Positions 60,587-64,000 of a DNA stretch of 64,000 bases are shown in pieces. The position numbers were made by a program, and so were the translations under genes. The first letter of the stretch is position 1. Every line of letters starts with the position of its first letter. The notes under the pieces were generated by a model that did no database searches, was not told the origin of the DNA, and saw only the letters and a program-made list of their open reading frames with translations. Source of the stretch: Mycolicibacterium aurum (GTDB lineage Bacteria > Actinomycetota > Actinomycetes > Mycobacteriales > Mycobacteriaceae); assembly GCF_900637195.1 (NCBI RefSeq), contig NZ_LR134356.1:1612001-1676000 (forward strand). Reading direction: 5' to 3'.

Positions 60587-61390
60587 GTGAGCCGAGCGCG
60601 CAAGCTGGCCTCTCAGCTGAGCAGAACCTTCCCGCGCACAGACCTCGCGCTCTGGGCGGCGGGTGCGACGTACTTCGGAGTCATCGGGTTGGTGCCGCTG
60701 GCACTGGTATCGCTGTGGGCGGCCGGATCGATCATCGGGCACGACGCGGTGAACTCCTCGATCGAGGCAGCCATCGGGGGTTTGCCCGACGGGCACGGCA
60801 CTCCGGAGGCGCTGCGCACACTGACGTCGGTGGCGTTGTCGATGTCCTGGTGGCAAGTGTTGGTGGTGTTGTTCCCGGCCAGCCTGTACGGCGAGGGTCT
60901 GCGCCGTGCGTTCGTCCAATTCTCCTCGGAGCCGGACAAACTCACCGGTTGGCGGGGACGGGCCGGACTTCTCGGCGTCGCCGCTGTGGCCCCGTTCCTG
61001 GTGCTGGCGGTGCTCTACTCCGCGCCCTACATCGCACCGCTCTACGCCGGCAAAGGCTGGTCGCTGGTGTGGGGTGTGTTCGTCGGCTTCCACGTCGTCT
61101 GGATAGCGGTCTCGACAGCGCTGCTCGGTGTGTACGGACTCATCGCGCCGGGCCGGTATCGTCCGAAAGCCTTGGTGCTGGGCGCATTCGGCACCGGCGC
61201 CGTTCTTGCCGGCTTCCTGCAGGGGTTCGTCCTCTTTCTCGCGATTCCGATCGAGTGGTCGGCACCGTTCGGCGGTCTCCCGATCATCGGAGCGGTGTCG
61301 GCACTGGCGTTGTGGCTGTACCTGGTCCACATCCTGGTGCTGTGCGGTTTCCGGGTCACCGTGGTGCTGGACGGAACGCTTCAGCGCTGA
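60587..61390 (+). CDS. YihY/BrkB-family inner membrane protein
   Basis: A 267-aa protein with about six membrane segments: TDLALWAAGATYFGVIGLVP, PLALVSLWAAGSIIG, WQVLVVLFPASLYGEGLRRAF, LLGVYGLIAPGRYRPKALVL, LPIIGAVSALALWLYLVHIL. This matches the YihY (once called BrkB) family, of unproven function in membrane transport or homeostasis. GTG 60587 is the probable start because the residues before it look non-native; it is divergent from the phosphatidyltransferase. Confidence 0.82.
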   Translation: MSRARKLASQLSRTFPRTDLALWAAGATYFGVIGLVPLALVSLWAAGSIIGHDAVNSSIEAAIGGLPDGHGTPEALRTLTSVALSMSWWQVLVVLFPASLYGEGLRRAFVQFSSEPDKLTGWRGRAGLLGVAAVAPFLVLAVLYSAPYIAPLYAGKGWSLVWGVFVGFHVVWIAVSTALLGVYGLIAPGRYRPKALVLGAFGTGAVLAGFLQGFVLFLAIPIEWSAPFGGLPIIGAVSALALWLYLVHILVLCGFRVTVVLDGTLQR

Positions 61391-61546
61391 ATCGCCGAGT
61401 CACGTTTCCGCAGGCACATAACTGGCTCTTAAGTTCCTGACAGCGAGCACCTAGCGGCGCACTGCACGCTTCTGCTGCGCGCCGGCGCCGACGCGTACGG
61501 CCGCCGAGGCCGTCGTTGCGTTGTCTCGCCACAGGAGAGGGGCGTC

Positions 61547-63022
61547 ATGCTTGATGCCGTACGTCCGTATGCCACTGTAGGTGTTGCGCTGGTCGGCGCC
61601 ACCGTGATCGCCGCGACACCGATCCAGCCACCGCACAACCAGACTCGATCGTCGGACGCCCTCTACAGCCTGGTCGCGGCGACCACCACCACTGGCGAGG
61701 CGTGCACCGGCTACTACACCGACGGCTGCGACATCTCCGCCGAGCAGACCTATACGCCGGTCGAGTTGGACCACGAGGGCGGGTCGATCTGGAACATCCC
61801 CGCCAACATCGTCAACGCCTTGATCAGCATTCCGCGCGCCTACGTCGACGCCGTCAACGATCTGTCGTATTCGCTGGAGGTCACCGGCAGCTGGTGGGTC
61901 TACACCCCGACCAACGTGCTGGGCTACGATCCGGCGGATCCGGCGAAGATCGCGGCCGTGCTGAACCTGCTGATCCCGTTCGAGGCGTTGTCGAACCCCC
62001 TGGGAGAGTTGGTCGCCTGGCTCGCGAAGGCGAATCTGCCGATGAACGCGGGCTGCACCGGCACCGCGTCGCCGGCGTGCGAGGACGTGGGGGCGATCCT
62101 CAGCGGGATGTTCCAGGTGTCGATCTGGGATCTCTTCACGGGCTACACCTTTCCCGAGGTCATCAACCCGGTCAGTGATGCAGAGGGCGCTGCCGGCGAA
62201 CCCATCGACGGCGAAGAGGGCGAGGAGGTTGCGTGGTCGGGCGCCACAGTCCAGATCAACCCGCTGGATTCGGTGTACAGCGTCATCAACTATCTGCTGG
62301 CCGATCCCGAGGAGAATGCGCCGGAAGCGGTCACCCTCACCGAACTCGTCGAGACGGTATCGCGGCTCGGGGCGGCGCTGTGGGAGGACTTCTACCCCTT
62401 CGTGCCCGGAAGTTGGCTGTGGAAAGGTTATCCGTACACGCTGGTGACCGATCTGATCACGCCCTTCGTCAGCATCCTCTGCCCCGACTGCGATCCCGAG
62501 CACCCCGAGGATCCGACTCCGTTCGACGGCGAACTGCCGCCCAGCAGTGAGGACGGCGAGGCTGATGCCGGTTCGACGTCACTGCTGGCCGCCGGGGTAC
62601 AGGCGGTCGATGCAGTCGCACCGGCGACCTCAGAGCCTGCAGCCGCAGCAGTAGATGTCGCAGACGTCGAAACAATGGCCGTGCAAGGCCTTCTGGCGAA
62701 GTTCGCCACGCCGTCAGAGGGTGACGCCGGCGAGCAGCCGGACAGCCCCGACATAGATCCAGTCACGGCAGCGGACGGTCCCGAGGTCGACACGGACGTC
62801 CCGGCGGAGTCGGAACCTGTCGACGAGGAGGACGCAGCGGAGTCCGAACCGACGGAAGCCGATGCGGGCGAGATGTCGACAACCGATGACGACGAGGACT
62901 CCTCGGCGACGGACGCTGACACGACGTCGGCAGCGCCCAGCAGCGACAAGTCCGACGACTCGACAACATCGGCTGGCCAGAGCCACGGCGGCAGCGAAAG
63001 CGGAGGAGACACAGGTGAATAG
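61547..63022 (+). CDS. Secreted mycobacterial protein with acidic low-complexity tail
   Basis: A 491-aa protein. The first ~25 residues (VGVALVGATVIAATPI) look like a signal sequence. Residues 60-330 hold a folded part common in non-tuberculous mycobacteria next to PE-PPE genes: GSIWNIPANIVNALISIPRA, GSWWVYTPTNVLGYDPADP, FQVSIWDLFTGYTFPEVINP, LCPDCDPEHPEDP with a CPDC pair. The last ~130 residues are almost only Glu/Asp/Ser/Thr/Ala. It overlaps the next gene by 8 nt. Function unknown; probably a cell-envelope protein working with its neighbour. Confidence 0.8.
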   Translation: MLDAVRPYATVGVALVGATVIAATPIQPPHNQTRSSDALYSLVAATTTTGEACTGYYTDGCDISAEQTYTPVELDHEGGSIWNIPANIVNALISIPRAYVDAVNDLSYSLEVTGSWWVYTPTNVLGYDPADPAKIAAVLNLLIPFEALSNPLGELVAWLAKANLPMNAGCTGTASPACEDVGAILSGMFQVSIWDLFTGYTFPEVINPVSDAEGAAGEPIDGEEGEEVAWSGATVQINPLDSVYSVINYLLADPEENAPEAVTLTELVETVSRLGAALWEDFYPFVPGSWLWKGYPYTLVTDLITPFVSILCPDCDPEHPEDPTPFDGELPPSSEDGEADAGSTSLLAAGVQAVDAVAPATSEPAAAAVDVADVETMAVQGLLAKFATPSEGDAGEQPDSPDIDPVTAADGPEVDTDVPAESEPVDEEDAAESEPTEADAGEMSTTDDDEDSSATDADTTSAAPSSDKSDDSTTSAGQSHGGSESGGDTGE

Positions 63023-64000
63023 CAACAGGCGTGGCCGGCACCGGCGGATTCGGGCGACGGGGAACGGCGGACGCGGGAGCGTGCCGAACGGTGCGAGGCG
63101 CGTCGCAGTGGCGGTCGCCGCAATGCCGCTGGCCGCCCTACCGTTGACCCTCGGCATCACAACGCCGTCCGCTGCGGCAGCGGCACTCATCGGGGACGAC
63201 GCCGCCACCGTTCTGACGCATGGCCCGACCCCGTGGGCGATGGCGGACAACCTCAGCGGGGCGCTGTGCGCAGAACCGAAGGTGTGCCGCGAGGTCTCGT
63301 ACCAATGGATCATCTCCCTCGGCGAAACGGAAGTGGGCGTCGACACGAACGTGGAGACCCTCGACTACGCGATCAAAAATCTGACTGCTGACGGTGCCGG
63401 TGACAAGAAGATCGTCTACGCGTTCAGCGGTGGTGCACGGGTGGCGTCGGTGTGGCTGCAGGATCACGCCGACGACGTCGATGCCCCCGACGCCGACGAT
63501 CTGACGCTCGTGCTCATCGGCAATGGAGGGCGCAAATACGGCGGTGTCAACGGGTGGTGGTACGGCGACACACTGCTGACCCCGACGGACACCCAGTACT
63601 CGGTGGTGGACGTGGCACGGGAATACGATCCGATTGCGGACTTCCCGGACGACCCGTTCAATGTGGTGGCACTGGCGAACGCGCTGGCGGCCTTTTATTA
63701 CGTACACCTGGACTACTCCGACGTCGATCTCGACGACGGAGGAAACTATGTGTGGACTGAGGGAAACACCACCTACGTGTTCGTCCCGACCGAGAATCTG
63801 CCACTGCTGCAGGGACTTCGAGACCTGGGCCTGGATTCGCTGGCCGACCGATGGGAAGGGTCGCTGCGCGACATCATCGATCAGGCGTATGACCGCGACT
63901 ATCTGGAGGGGGTCGAGCCGCAGGGCGGCCTGAGCGACGACGTGGGCACCGCGGAGATCACCGAGGTGAGCTCTCTGCGAACGTCACTGAGCACCAGCGA
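63015..64000 (+). CDS. PE-PPE-domain (serine hydrolase-like) protein, 3' end missing
   Basis: Open from GTG 63015 to the right edge (328 codons seen). After an Arg-rich start and a signal-like VAVAVAAMPLAALPLTLGIT, the PE-PPE hydrolase domain follows: GPTPWAMADNLSGALC, KIVYAFSGGARVASVWLQ with the nucleophile Ser in FSGGA (most members have YSQGA), GGVNGWWYGDTLLTPTDTQY and VAREYDPIADFPDDPFNVVA. The domain has a cutinase-like fold and acts as an esterase in characterised cases. There is no PE or PPE domain in front. It overlaps the acidic protein gene, so the two are translated together. Confidence 0.8.
   Translation, partial: MNSNRRGRHRRIRATGNGGRGSVPNGARRVAVAVAAMPLAALPLTLGITTPSAAAAALIGDDAATVLTHGPTPWAMADNLSGALCAEPKVCREVSYQWIISLGETEVGVDTNVETLDYAIKNLTADGAGDKKIVYAFSGGARVASVWLQDHADDVDAPDADDLTLVLIGNGGRKYGGVNGWWYGDTLLTPTDTQYSVVDVAREYDPIADFPDDPFNVVALANALAAFYYVHLDYSDVDLDDGGNYVWTEGNTTYVFVPTENLPLLQGLRDLGLDSLADRWEGSLRDIIDQAYDRDYLEGVEPQGGLSDDVGTAEITEVSSLRTSLSTS

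Noticed and set aside
59852..61330. A 492-codon minus frame across the YihY gene
   Set aside because: Residues before ATG 60541 are polar shadow sequence opposite the YihY gene; the phosphatidyltransferase starts at 60541.
1..64000. CRISPR arrays, rRNA genes, intact insertion sequences
   Set aside because: No regularly spaced repeats, rRNA signatures or transposase genes were seen on either strand.

Overview
The window looks like chromosome of a fast-growing, pigmented environmental Mycobacterium (Mycolicibacterium). It carries an MmpS/MmpL pair, a PE-PPE-domain protein behind an acidic secreted protein, a FadE25-type acyl-CoA dehydrogenase, a mycobacterial microaggregate-binding-like protein, high-GC codon use, many 4-nt ATGA overlaps and two apparently leaderless promoters.

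Region 1 (1-17.2 kb) is best read as the right end of a genomic island. It ends in a 3'-only copy of initiator tRNA-Met (17154-17198) followed by that tRNA's terminator, the usual scar of integration into a tRNA 3' end. The island carries a plus-strand catabolic cluster: RibBA-like flavin-synthesis protein (cut by the window edge), a broken tetR, a FadE25-like dehydrogenase, a PucR-type activator, flavin reductase, luciferase-like monooxygenase, alpha/beta hydrolase, maleylacetate reductase, citryl-CoA-lyase-like protein, two 3-oxoacid CoA-transferase subunits, hydroxyquinol 1,2-dioxygenase, a tautomerase, an acyl-CoA ligase and a RutE-like nitroreductase. The lower pathway is clear: hydroxyquinol to maleylacetate to 3-oxoadipate to its CoA ester. 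The upper substrate, opened or hydroxylated by the flavin system, cannot be read from sequence. 15.2-17.1 kb is decayed.

Region 2 (17.9-38.6 kb) is a second catabolic locus. A minus-strand run holds an N,N-dimethylformamidase-like amidohydrolase (two subunits), a ribose-type ABC importer, an APC permease, a PYROXD2-like flavoprotein, a small dimeric-barrel protein and an aminobutyraldehyde-type dehydrogenase. Opposite lie a GntR regulator (minus) and a plus-strand run of APH-type kinase, class III PLP enzyme of the phospho-lyase type, FAD/Fe-S dehydrogenase and a GabD-like dehydrogenase. Three near-identical candidate GntR operators join both arms. I infer uptake and breakdown of an amide or amino alcohol to a C4 semialdehyde.

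Region 3 (38.8-44.4 kb) is a minus-strand locus of two epoxide-hydrolase-fold proteins, an SDR, a split transketolase and a TetR with an N-terminal zinc-finger-like segment. Two nearly identical leaderless promoters carry a shared palindrome. A separate 20-bp palindromic repeat lies at the tetR start and upstream of the transketolase operon.

Region 4 (44.5-54.7 kb) holds a DsbA-like exported thioredoxin behind a perfect 31-bp inverted repeat, an mmpS-mmpL pair with a divergent tetR and a 17-bp operator, a small coiled-coil protein, an orphan periplasmic binding protein, a PhyH dioxygenase with two methyltransferases, and a TetR.

Region 5 (54.8-64 kb) is a carotenoid modification cluster (CrtU-, CruF-, CruG- and CrtI/CrtD-like), then a CDP-alcohol phosphatidyltransferase, a YihY/BrkB membrane protein and the acidic-protein/PE-PPE pair that runs off the right edge.
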